A stretch of 64,000 nucleotides of DNA, from contig KQ964245.1 of assembly GCA_001566295.1 (NCBI GenBank), positions 3,353,524 through 3,417,523 of the forward strand, in the 5' to 3' direction. The position numbers were made by a program, and so were the translations under genes. A model generated the notes under the pieces. That model had not been told where the DNA came from, did not search any database, and saw only the letters and a list, made by a program, of their open reading frames with translations. This stretch comes from Microdochium bolleyi (Eukaryota; Ascomycota; Sordariomycetes; Xylariales; Microdochiaceae). Below, piece by piece: positions 43,288-52,467 of the stretch (its first letter is position 1; every line of letters begins with the position of its first letter).

Positions 43288-44571
43288 TTAGGCTTTGACA
43301 CGTCGTTTCCGTGGTCTCGGTGCCCTTACTATCTTTGGTGTTTCTGTGGCTGCTGCTATCGCTTTTGCTGCCTTCTTCGTCCTTGAAGCCTTGCATGTCG
43401 CTGGTTTCATTCTGCTGTCAGGCGAGCCGGACTCGCAGCTCTCGCCGCCTTTGTCGATTCCGGCAATGCCGACAAGTCTGCCTTGAGCGAGCATGGCCGT
43501 GTTCTCTCGCCAGACCAACCATGCCATGCCCTGTAAAAGACTGTCCGCGAGGTCATCAAGCTTTGTTAGAGCCGGCTCATCGGCCGTGGACAGCTTTGAC
43601 CTGCTCGACTTCTCCCTGCGTGTTGTGCTGCATGCCCCGAGAAACGCGCCTTGCATGCGTGCGACGTCGTCTGACTGTGCTAGGATGGTTTCTGTACGCA
43701 CCAGCCAGTCTCCGACAATGGCGACTTTGAGTTTTTTCGAGTTGGGCGTCTTCCTTGTCTTCTTCGCCGAGACGAGTTTACCCTTTGTTCCCGGCGCCCG
43801 GGCCTCTCCTGTAGTGGTTGTCTCTTTCTTTTGATCGCCAGCTCCCCGCGTGGCGGAGCCTTCGCCCGAACCTTTCCCAATGGTCGATGTTGTTCCTCGA
43901 TTTCTATTCGCACAAGTCCCAGTTTCGGTTGACTCCTGAGACTGCGCCTCCAGCATTTCCAGCCAGAAATCCGTGGTGCGGGACGGCGGTATAGACATGA
44001 TGGTGCCTTGCCACTGACCACTCTCTCTCATGGCAAGCAATACAGCATGCAGCATGGCCTCGAGCATGTTGACCCGCAAAGTCCACTCCAGAACCGACCT
44101 CCCCCCAAGCGTGCGGGCGCGCTGCCGCTCCAGGATGATGTGAGTCGGGCGGAGCGGCAGCAGATGGTTCTTGAGCAGGTCCAAGGCCACCGCAGCCATC
44201 TTCTCCGGAGTGAACTCCGCAGGCACGGCGTGGGCTGGAACCAGTTCACGCCGTTGCCACGCATGCAGCTCGATAGGCCTTGGATCCCGCTGCTTGGGAT
44301 CGGCAGTGGCCGTCAACTTTTCTGGATCGGCCGCGAGGGTTGGTCTCGCGGGGCTCATGAGTGCGAATGCGAAGTTGCGCAGGCCCATGTCAATGCTGAG
44401 CACTCGAGGCTTAGAGGCACTGGGCTGCCATGAGATGCGAGCTTTGTCCAGCCGTTCGACCAGGTCCGCCTTGTTGCCGGTGCTCGCGAGACCACAGGCT
44501 TTGAGCAGGAGTCGGAGCTGTGGTGCGCGAAGAGCTAGGTAGACGGCTGGCGGGCCTGGTGGCAGCGCCAT
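43288..44571 (-). CDS. CCE1: CCE1/Ydc2-type mitochondrial Holliday-junction resolvase
   Basis: One exon, 427 aa, from ATG 44571. A SAP-like helix-loop-helix at residues 18-45 (LRLLLKACGLASTGNKADLV) precedes the RNase H-fold core: RVLSIDMGLRNFAFAL (catalytic D61), THIILERQRARTLGGRSVLE (E148) and the C-terminal acidic helix KLDDLADSLLQGMAWLVW (D339/D340/D343). These are the positions expected for the Ydc2/CCE1 metal site. Between core strands there is a low-complexity insertion (about residues 211-280) rich in Thr, Gly, Lys and Ser, absent from the compact S. pombe enzyme as I know it. The tail is Lys/Arg-rich. The family resolves four-way junctions in mitochondrial DNA and thereby helps segregate it. 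A clear presequence is not visible, but the Pro/Ala-rich, acid-free start is compatible with import. Confidence 0.88.
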   Translation of the reverse strand: MALPPGPPAVYLALRAPQLRLLLKACGLASTGNKADLVERLDKARISWQPSASKPRVLSIDMGLRNFAFALMSPARPTLAADPEKLTATADPKQRDPRPIELHAWQRRELVPAHAVPAEFTPEKMAAVALDLLKNHLLPLRPTHIILERQRARTLGGRSVLEWTLRVNMLEAMLHAVLLAMRESGQWQGTIMSIPPSRTTDFWLEMLEAQSQESTETGTCANRNRGTTSTIGKGSGEGSATRGAGDQKKETTTTGEARAPGTKGKLVSAKKTRKTPNSKKLKVAIVGDWLVRTETILAQSDDVARMQGAFLGACSTTRREKSSRSKLSTADEPALTKLDDLADSLLQGMAWLVWRENTAMLAQGRLVGIAGIDKGGESCESGSPDSRMKPATCKASRTKKAAKAIAAATETPKIVRAPRPRKRRVKA

Positions 44572-45767
44572 GGTTCGTGCAGCCAGCAGCCAGCATCCAT
44601 CACTAACTGAGGTCGGCGTGATGAAGTGATAGAAAGCGTGCTGGTTCGAGCCGGATGGATCCCAGGGGAAGTTGGTGAGGCCTGTGCAAAGTCTAGCTGG
44701 GATCGCAGCTGGTGGAGTTTCAACTTGTCTCTTCCTCTCTTCTCTCGAGGTTCAAAATGTGATGCCGACTGGCATGGGTCCGAGCTCTTCGTGGCCACTG
44801 CAGCCACATCAGCTCACGTTCGCATACTGCCAGCACCATCCCATCCCGAGTACGTACCGTTGAATTCGGTAACTTGTGCTCGCCGGACGATCGCTGAACG
44901 CTGGTCTCGTCAAGTGACTTGTGGCACCCATGTACATATCTACGCATTGTTATACGATATCCAGTCCTTCAGGGATCTTCACCATATCTCGCAGTCGTTC
45001 GTGAGTCTTGGCAGTCGTATCTCCCTACCGTCCAGAAGCACAAGTGCAGTGCAGCTATACCAAGTTCCCATGGTAGATACTTCCGCGACCATTTAGGCGG
45101 CCTCATGATGCATAAAGTACCATTCTTCCATGCCAATGGACACCTTTGCGGCCGCCATGTGGCCCAACATGGCAGCAGACCGTTTTGAAGACCACGACGC
45201 CCACACAGGCACGATTGTAGGCAAACAGGCCAGATATCATGGCCATAAGTGTCTGTTACGCTGTTCGGATTGCGCCAGACCCTCTCCTGCCCCGCCGAGA
45301 AACCAGAGTCGAGTGCCTCAGTCCGCAGATGTGGCCAGACCTCGTCGGGATCGGAGGGCACTCTATCCACGAACTACTGCGTGCGAAGCGTGCCTGTCCA
45401 GCTCTGCCGTGCTGTGGGCGTCCTGGCCGAGCGAGGAGCAAGGGCGGAGACCTGCCTGGCGCGTGCCAATTTCGTCGTTGAGATGGATCCGCCAGCCTAG
45501 CAGTCGCGCTCAACCCACTTCCATTTTAACCTCCGACCCCAGAATCCGCGGACTAACGCGTCGTAAAGTGCCCAGCCCACCGACAATTTGTCCCTCCAGC
45601 ACGCGCAGAAACACCGCTCCGTTCTCGCCGTGCCAGCATCACACATTGACGACCACCGAGCGCCCCTCCAACACTACGCCCACTATTCACCGTCCATCCA
45701 CGCGTGCGACCTAGCATCAATCGCGAGCAGTACATTCGACGGGTTGCCAGCCCACCAGACCCGAACG
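44572..45767. other. Intergenic: divergent promoter of the resolvase and the WHIM-like gene
   Basis: This 1.2 kb lies between two divergent starts. Short frames only (45130-45714 plus, 44969-45370 minus). ACGCGT boxes occur at about 45556 and 45700, near the WHIM-like gene. No RNA gene was recognised. Confidence 0.5.
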
Positions 45768-47816
45768 ATGAGCGACGACGAGTCTAGTGACCTCTCGTCC
45801 TTGTCATCGCTGTCGCCAGCGCCGCCCGACGAGGAGAGTGACGTCGAGCTCAAGCGCGATCAAGGGATTCTCAAGTTCTTCCATAAGGTGCCAAAGGATG
45901 CCAAGCCCAAGAAAGCTACGAAAGCTGCGAAAGCTGCGGTCAAGGAGAGAACACCCTCTCCCCCGCCGCCCAAACGATCGCCTTCGCCGCCTCACGACTA
46001 CGTGCTGGCTGACAACTCGGACATCGCTGTATGTTGTGCTACTCCTCTGCGATACACGTGCAGGCGCTCAAGCGCGCCGCGTCTGGAAGATGACGAGAAC
46101 TAAAACAAGACATTGTAGTTCCTGGTGATGTTTCGAAGCCGGTTCAACGAGGCTCTTCCCAAGTCGCTTGCCAACTTTGGCCCGCAGGAGCTCGAGCGCG
46201 ATGTTACGGAGACGATACCGGGCGAGCGCGTCGAACACTTCCTGTGCTCAATTCTGGGACTCTTGCTGAATCGTAAGCAGGATGTGAAGTATGGACCCCA
46301 CTCAGAGACAAAAACCACCACTTAACCGAGTTTCTAATGGCACTTGTATACAGGCCTGGTCACTACAACAGAGCACTCGAGGATGCCATTTCTACACACA
46401 AAAGCCAATGGGCTAGAGATTGGGAGGAGAAGAACCCACTATCGGGCGGTCGGAGCTTCGCGTCAATGAACCCGACGGAAAGAGTATGCATCAGATCCCA
46501 AGCCCCTCCAAGAGTCTGTTGTGGTCATGAAGCTAACAGCGACACAAACACAGCTTACGCTGCTTCGAACCCTTGTCGTCTGGACCCTGGCATCATCGGA
46601 CGTTGTGAAGGGGATTATCAACCAATCTTACAAGCAGAACCGGCACGAAGATGATCTCAACCAACCACTCTCTGTCCAACCATGGGGCTCCGATAGCGAC
46701 CGACGCCGATACTTCCTTATTGAGGGACTGGACGACACAGCGTTCCGAGTTTACCGTGAGAGCAATCCCGCTGGGTTTAACCGGACGTGGTGGAGCGTGG
46801 CTGGCAATATCGATGAACTCAATGCGCTAGCAGACAAGTTGCAGACTGCAGATGGCGGGCCCCGGGCTAAGAAGCTTGCGCAACGTATGCTCGCAGCCGT
46901 GCCGCGTTTCGAGGCGACAGAGGAGAAGCGGAAGCGGCGCGAGTACCGGGTGATGAGGAAGGAGCAGTTCAAGCGTCCTGAACCAGGCTTCTCCATGTAC
47001 GAAGGCCGGACGAGGGGCAAGCGCATGAAGTACACATACTCTGACGACGAAGACTTCATGTCGGACTCTACGACTCGCAGGTCGACGCGGAACACAGGAA
47101 CGCACACGCCCGCAGAGCCGGCTGGCCCCGTTACCACCGCCAGTGGTCGTCAGGTCAAGGCTCCTTCCCGCATGACGGTGGATGCTTCAAACAACATTGT
47201 CACGACTGGCTTAGTACAGGATGAGGATGCGTCGATGGACATGGCCGGAAACACGGATCATGGACGGTCGAGAAGATCTGCTGCGAACCGGCAACCGTCA
47301 GCTACTGGCTGGGACGATGAGGATGAGGATCCCAGCGAGCCTGACCTCGGGGACGACGAAGGAGATGATCACGTGCCGGACGCATCTGAAGAAGAGGATG
47401 ACGAGGAGTTCAACGAGGACGAGGAGATGGCAGATGACGATCTCGAAGAAAGTCCGAAAAGCCTCGTCGTCAAACTTAGGGTGCCCGAGAAGAACGGCAA
47501 GGACGCTGCACCTGACAGATCCGAGCGCGCCAGCTCCGTGTCCAAGGACGATGCCAAAGGGCAGGTGAACGGGAAGGAGGAAGAGCAAACCGCAACCACA
47601 ACACTCGACGCCCACAAGACGGATCCGAGTCATCATGACAGCCGCACGACCCCAGACCCTTCCGACGATCTAGAGGCCAAGAAGCCACTGGACATGGAAG
47701 CACAACAACCACCGCTTACGCCCGCCTCAAACTCCAATGTACCAACATCACTGGCCTTCCGAGGAAGCCCGGAGAAGACGCAGGCAGCAACACCTCAGAT
47801 CGTTAGGAGCTCATGA
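45768..47816 (+). CDS. WHIM/WSD-like chromatin-associated protein
   Basis: Four exons: 45768-46028, 46119-46288, 46354-46483 and 46554-47816, giving 607 aa. A Ser/Asp-rich start (MSDDESSDLSSLSSLSP) and Lys/Pro linker lead into a helical domain from residue 88 (FLVMFRSRFNEALPKSLANF, VEHFLCSILGLLLNRKQDV, SQWARDWEEKNPL). Then come LTLLRTLVVWTLASSDVVKG, VQPWGSDSDRRRYFLIEGLD and WWSVAGNIDELNALADKLQ, a layout like the DDT-WHIM-WSD region of ISWI-partner and RSF1-type subunits. A basic segment (EEKRKRREYRVMRKEQFKRP, GRTRGKRMKYTYSDDED) follows, then a long acidic, disordered tail. The protein is probably nuclear and part of a chromatin-remodelling complex, by analogy with those families. The specific complex is not known to me. 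Confidence 0.75.
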
Positions 47817-48158
47817 GCACGTCGTAGCTTGAGCAGAACTAGCATGTAGCTGCGCTGAGGTGGATGGCATAAGTCTGCAGTCATGATCATGAGTCAAGCG
47901 ATTATCCTTTAAAAAGACCACCTGCAAGACATTAGAGGGGTATTAGTGTTCTCTACAAGGACGGACCACTGTAGTGATGTGTTAAACAAGGTCTCTGCAT
48001 TTACGGTAGAGTTAGACCGTGGAACATCGACTGCCGGCACAAGTAGCACCTTCGCCAGACGGCAAATATGAAGCGGTCTTCTAGGCCCGCTACTGGGCTG
48101 TTGCACACGTTGCCATTTTGTCTCGTATGGAACTCATGCGTGACAAGATCTTTGTTCC
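47817..48158. other. Short convergent intergenic region
   Basis: This 342 bp lies between the 3' ends of the WHIM-like gene (plus) and the Atg43-like gene (minus). Nothing recognised. Confidence 0.55.
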
Positions 48159-48821
48159 TCAGCCCCTTCTGCCCTTGGGGTCTTTCGGCACCGGCCAGTT
48201 GTTGACCTGATACCACCACCTCCGTAACCGGGCACCGTACGAGTTTCCGCTGACCTGCGCCGTCCGTTTCCAATGCTGAAATCCACATATCGCGAGGTTG
48301 TAGAGGATGCCCTGCGTGAAGGGCATGATCATCTGAGCGAGTAAGAGGTTGCATGTTAGCACCAAGACATACCAGGAACGTAATATAGGTATCCCAGGTA
48401 GAGAATGTAGAACGAGCCGTGCAAGAGCAGCAGCAAATTTGGTCCACGCAGATATACTGACCTGGTCTCTGAACGTGATCCAGGCGACACCCTGCCACGA
48501 CTGCGCCTTGGCGATGCTGTTCAGGTAGCTCTGCTCGAAGCGCAGGTCCGGCATGGGCGGAAAGTCTGTCCGCCGGGCTCGTGGGCGGAGCACGCTCACG
48601 GGGATGTCATCATCTTCGTCGTCATCGTCATCGCCGGAGTATACGTCTAGGTCGATGTCGTCGTCGTCGGATAACACTTCGTGGTTGGAGGAGTCCAGAC
48701 TGACGGGCACTCGCGCGGACGCGGCTGTCGAGGGGTTTAGGTCGTGCCGCGGCGACGGATTGCGCTGGATGTGCGCCGTCTGGATCGTCTCGGCGATCTG
48801 GGTCGGGATGCTCGTCGCCAT
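48159..48821 (-). CDS. Atg43-like/DUF1770 family protein
   Basis: Exons 48821-48462 and 48332-48159 give 177 aa. The start is ATG 48821 (MATSIPTQIAETIQTAHIQR), which fits the family. The longer open frame upstream begins only with GTG. An Asp-rich tract (SDDDDIDLDVYSGDDDDDED) precedes a conserved block, FPPMPDLRFEQSYLNSIAKA and WQGVAWITFRDQ, spliced to MIMPFTQGILYNLAICGFQH, a likely membrane-inserting helix. The end is RLRRWWYQVNNWPVP. In S. pombe the family member Atg43 is a mitochondrial outer-membrane mitophagy receptor that binds Atg8. The YSGD segment within the acidic tract is a possible but unproven Atg8-interaction site. The intron is 129 nt, stop-free and a multiple of three. Confidence 0.8.
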   Translation of the reverse strand: MATSIPTQIAETIQTAHIQRNPSPRHDLNPSTAASARVPVSLDSSNHEVLSDDDDIDLDVYSGDDDDDEDDDIPVSVLRPRARRTDFPPMPDLRFEQSYLNSIAKAQSWQGVAWITFRDQVSISAWTKFAAALARLVLHSLPGIPILRSWYVLVLTCNLLLAQMIMPFTQGILYNLAICGFQHWKRTAQVSGNSYGARLRRWWYQVNNWPVPKDPKGRRG

Positions 48822-49488
48822 GGTCTGGTTTGTTCCGTCGTGTGCGTATGTGAGGCGAGGCCTGAGAGCCTTCGTGGCGCCGGGCTTGGCGTCGCTTAGT
48901 TGGTCGTCACTAGAGCTCTGCTCGGGCCCTGACGAGTGCAAGGGTGTGGTGCGTACGGCGGCAACTGCTGTCTGTGAGATGGCGCTCGACTGCCCCCAGG
49001 TCTGTTGAGGTTCTGGGGATGCCGAAGACGGCACAGACGCGCATGGTGGGTCCACATTGTCGAAGGTCCTTCAGACCTGCCCAGCGTCGGATGACGTCCT
49101 TGTAGGATGGCCAGCAGTTGGAGCCAACTACAACAGCAGGAACAGATCGAAATTGCTACGATAAACGCTGCTTTAGGTTAAATTGATCGTGTCGAGATGT
49201 TACACAATCGTACATGAGACGGCTTGGCCACGCATTGTGTAAGTAGGCAGGTACCCCCAGCTAATTAGGTGCACTTCGCGGTAGTACAAGTGACGATCAC
49301 AGCGACCACATCAATGACTTCAATGTTGCCTGAGATAGCGCTTCAACATCATAGCAGTCATGGTATCATTATTATTCTATGTCTATAGTACAACATCGTG
49401 CAACATCACCGTACAGTACAATGCTGTGCCACACCAGGCAGGACCAGCCAGATATGATAACACGCCTTTGGTGGGAGGCCACACTCGA
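48822..49488. other. Intergenic: promoter of the Atg43-like gene
   Basis: This 667 bp lies between two minus-strand genes. The first 230 bp form an open frame continuous with the Atg43-like gene but without an ATG. AT-rich stretches occur at 49100-49400. Nothing else is recognised. Confidence 0.5.
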
Positions 49489-51837
49489 CTAGCCGGCTGC
49501 AGCCCAAAAATCGTCTTTGGTCTTGATCTGGCCATCGCGCGGGGTCAAGGCTCCCTGTCTCCTTGCTTGGCCCTGTCTATGTGACCTTGCCGGTCTCCCG
49601 AGGGGTTCCGTCTCGAAGTCGTCCTGGGCCATGTCCCTACGAAGGCTTTGGACTTCTCTAGCTTCATCCTTGTCATCCTGCTCGGGCCTTCCGAAGCTCA
49701 TGCGATGCATGCCTGAGTAATGTTTGCTCTTGCGTGCACCGTAGCCAAAATCTTCAAGACGACGGTCTTCTTTGACTTCTTCTTCACCAGCCTCTTCGGT
49801 CGGCCCGAAGCTCATGCGGTGCATGCCCGAGTAAAATCTGCCCTTGCGGGCAGTATACCCAGACTCCTCAGGTCCGATTTCTTGCGCCCGCTTACTGACT
49901 TGCTGCCGGGGCTCGAACGACTCTATTTTGGCTTCCTCGTCCATAGTCCTCCGGTCGAACGCGGGATCTCGCTTGACACGCTCTTCAAAGTATGCAACGA
50001 CGATGCGGTTCAGCTGGTTCCGAATCGGCTTGAGAAGGTCCGCCACAGCTGCAGGCACCATACTCTCAAAGATAAGTCGATCATAGGTTGCAATCATCTT
50101 GCGTGATAGTGCCACTAGGTCGCCGAGCACTGCAGCCTTTTGGAGCCATTCCTTCGAGTCGGTTATTTCGTCAAGCTTAAGCCCCTCGATATGTTTGCGT
50201 AGAACATCGTGGGGTGCCTTCAGATTATTGAGGGCTGCACCGAGTTGTTTCCCGTGCGCAAAGTTCGATTTCTCGTTGAAGACTCCGGGCGCACTCTGGA
50301 ACTGCCGGTTGCAGGCATATGCCACCTGCAGATAGATCTGCATGGCGCTTGCGTCTGGTATAGGAACATGAGTCTCCATGATTTTGAGTACTCGTGTCGC
50401 GTTGTCGTAGGCGTGCTGGTTGAGGTTGTCGCGGAGACAGGTCTTCATCGCTATGCGGATGTGCTTGACGTGGATTATGTTTCGCGGCATCTTGCTCAAG
50501 GCGTTCGCCGCATTGGTGCTATTCCTGCCTGTCGAGAAAGCACGAAGCAATGCAGTCCAGTTCTGCACATCAGGAACCACGTGATGCTGCTTGACAAAGC
50601 TGTCCCAATACTCCAATGCTTGCGAAGTCTGGTTTGTCTCGGTCAATGATTCAAGAACAAGTGATAGGGAGTTGTTTCCCGGCTTTGCAAATCCTGCTGC
50701 TTTGGCAAGGGAAGTTCTGACGTGAACTGATTGGGCTGGAACGACGGCGCTCATTCCGGCAGCTGTCTCTGTGGCTGCGGGAATCTCCCTGGGCGTAGGC
50801 TGAGCCTGCCCGGATGTGCGGTCAGGAACTTGCATAGTCTGCTTGATCATGTCCGTAACTGCTCTCTGGTCAGCCCGGTCGCCGAGCATGAGTAACCGCC
50901 CCATCGAGCAGACTAGTGCTTCATCGATGACAACCGCTCCCGCGCGCCAGCGGGTAATAATCTCCTGCCATATAGTCTTGGCACGATGCAATGTCTCCTG
51001 CACGGCCGTGTCGTCAGCGATAGCTAGCTGATCGTCTTCCTGGGTTGGTTGTCGCTTGGCCATGAGCGGCGCGCGGAGGCCGTTGAGGATAATGGTATAC
51101 GTTTGGCTGTTTGCAGATCGGATATTTGAATCGTTGGCAGACTCAACGATCGTGAAGAGCGATCCCAGGTCTCCAGCGGCCGCGCAGACTTTGAGGACAG
51201 CGTTGAGATGGATGACATTAGGCTGAACACGCTCTCTGGTAAGCATAGACTGGTACAGCTTGACGGCCTCGCTAACAGCAGTCTTTGGGTGCCGAGATAG
51301 GGCGAAGCCACGAAAAAGTATGGTGAATGTCTGGGCGTTTGGGAGTTGCGCGCGCTTCTTCATCTCTTGGAAGATCTTGAGACCTTCCCGCAGTTTCTGG
51401 TTCTTCAGAGCGTGGTCGATCAGGTGGTTCCAGCTCACAACGACTTGTGCCTGCTTACTGGCAGCGCGAGTGAAAGCCCGAGCGTCCTCGAATTTATCTT
51501 TGGAAAGCAACTGCGAGACATGCTGGGCCGCCCGTAGAGGGTCAGGGGCAGCAGGCGTGCCGTCCTCGGTCTTGATCATCCAGGGGAGAGCCAGACTCTT
51601 CGTCTTGTTCTTTCCATCTTGCTTCTGGTGATTGCCACGAGCGTGGGTTGTCTTGGGCGAGTCATCTATTTCTGCCGCTTTCCTTTGTTTGCCGTGACTT
51701 GAAAAGCTTCGGATATTTCGGTCGGACCACGTCGTGCTGCGGCGAGGTAAGGCCGTAAGCGTCCGGGTTGTCGCGAGGTTTGTGGTGATGGCCGTTGGAC
51801 AGAGGACCTGCCGCCACCTTGCAGCAAATGCGAGCAT
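49489..51837 (-). CDS. Mitochondrial pentatricopeptide-repeat (PPR) protein
   Basis: One exon, 782 aa, from ATG 51837. The N-terminus is Arg/Thr/Ala-rich and acid-free (MLAFAARWRQVLCPTAITTN), a good mitochondrial presequence, followed by a basic linker. PPR-like helical pairs begin at about residue 120: VSWNHLIDHALKNQKLREGL, PNAQTFTILFRGFALSRHP, VQPNVIHLNAVLKVCAAAGD, NSQTYTIILNGLRAP, then VPDVQNWTALLRAFSTGRN and further helices. The last 140 residues are charged and hold two copies of the motif YSGMHRMSFG, 38 residues apart. Fungal mitochondrial PPR proteins bind specific organellar RNAs for processing, stability or translation. I cannot say which one this is. The gene is head-to-head with DNA polymerase alpha. 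Confidence 0.85.
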   Translation of the reverse strand: MLAFAARWRQVLCPTAITTNLATTRTLTALPRRSTTWSDRNIRSFSSHGKQRKAAEIDDSPKTTHARGNHQKQDGKNKTKSLALPWMIKTEDGTPAAPDPLRAAQHVSQLLSKDKFEDARAFTRAASKQAQVVVSWNHLIDHALKNQKLREGLKIFQEMKKRAQLPNAQTFTILFRGFALSRHPKTAVSEAVKLYQSMLTRERVQPNVIHLNAVLKVCAAAGDLGSLFTIVESANDSNIRSANSQTYTIILNGLRAPLMAKRQPTQEDDQLAIADDTAVQETLHRAKTIWQEIITRWRAGAVVIDEALVCSMGRLLMLGDRADQRAVTDMIKQTMQVPDRTSGQAQPTPREIPAATETAAGMSAVVPAQSVHVRTSLAKAAGFAKPGNNSLSLVLESLTETNQTSQALEYWDSFVKQHHVVPDVQNWTALLRAFSTGRNSTNAANALSKMPRNIIHVKHIRIAMKTCLRDNLNQHAYDNATRVLKIMETHVPIPDASAMQIYLQVAYACNRQFQSAPGVFNEKSNFAHGKQLGAALNNLKAPHDVLRKHIEGLKLDEITDSKEWLQKAAVLGDLVALSRKMIATYDRLIFESMVPAAVADLLKPIRNQLNRIVVAYFEERVKRDPAFDRRTMDEEAKIESFEPRQQVSKRAQEIGPEESGYTARKGRFYSGMHRMSFGPTEEAGEEEVKEDRRLEDFGYGARKSKHYSGMHRMSFGRPEQDDKDEAREVQSLRRDMAQDDFETEPLGRPARSHRQGQARRQGALTPRDGQIKTKDDFWAAAG

Positions 51838-52467
51838 AGTCGCGTGGCCGGCCTGGCCGGCTTGTCGAGTGTGCGTTCCGCTTGCGGGAAAGTCTAGTCG
51901 GCGCCCGAGGGTAGTAAAGAAGCCGAGAAACAGTTGTCGCAGTGCCCTCCGTCAGGGTCTCTGTCGTTTTCCTTTCGTTCAAAAGCCGTGGCGCAATCAA
52001 GAACATTTGCATGGCGGGAGAGCTGGGGAATTTCTGGGCGCTATCTTATCACTAGCTCTACCCCACGGCGTGCTGTAGCCCCTCGTGGCCATCGTCGCTC
52101 GCCTTGTTAAAGTGGTGGGGCAACAGGTGCGCGCCGTGACGCGTTGCGACGCGGGCTGTTCCTCGTAAGCGCGTCTTCAGCTCAAATGGACGAAACTCGG
52201 GCCACGGGCGATCAGAACCATTAACCACCCCTCGCTCTCCAGCACAACGCCACTCCGTGCCAACCTACACCGCAACCAAGGCCCGGCCCAGAACAGTCTT
52301 TCGAAGACAGAATTCCCCTTGATCACATCTGTTTGCTCCAGAACCAACTCTGTCAGGGCAGATTGTGCCGTTGGTCTTGCTATGAACTAGCCGTCAATCG
52401 ACACATCATCCACAACGAGCGGCCAAGTCGCCTTCCACACGACCCGCGGCCGTGTGCTACAATCATC
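51838..52467. promoter_or_regulatory. Bidirectional promoter of the PPR and DNA polymerase alpha genes
   Basis: This 630 bp separates the two divergent ATGs. It contains a cluster of MluI-box-like sequences in the middle and no open frame of note. Confidence 0.6.
52139..52175 (+). promoter_or_regulatory. Cluster of MCB-like (MluI box) motifs
   Basis: A perfect ACGCGT lies at 52139-52144, followed by GACGCGG (52148-52154) and GCGCGTC (52169-52175), all within 37 bp and about 300 bp upstream of the polymerase alpha start. ACGCGT is the binding site of the MBF G1/S activator, which controls POL1 in yeasts. Use here is inferred. Confidence 0.5.

Noticed and set aside
48822..49055. N-terminal extension of the Atg43-like protein to 49055
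   Set aside because: The extended frame starts with GTG and has a stop just upstream. The first ATG, at 48821, gives the family-like N-terminus.
43288..51837. A mitochondrial gene cluster (resolvase, Atg43-like, PPR)
   Set aside because: Three mitochondria-related genes in 8.5 kb are suggestive, but a nuclear chromatin gene lies among them and eukaryotic gene order offers no functional reason. Coincidence is likelier.
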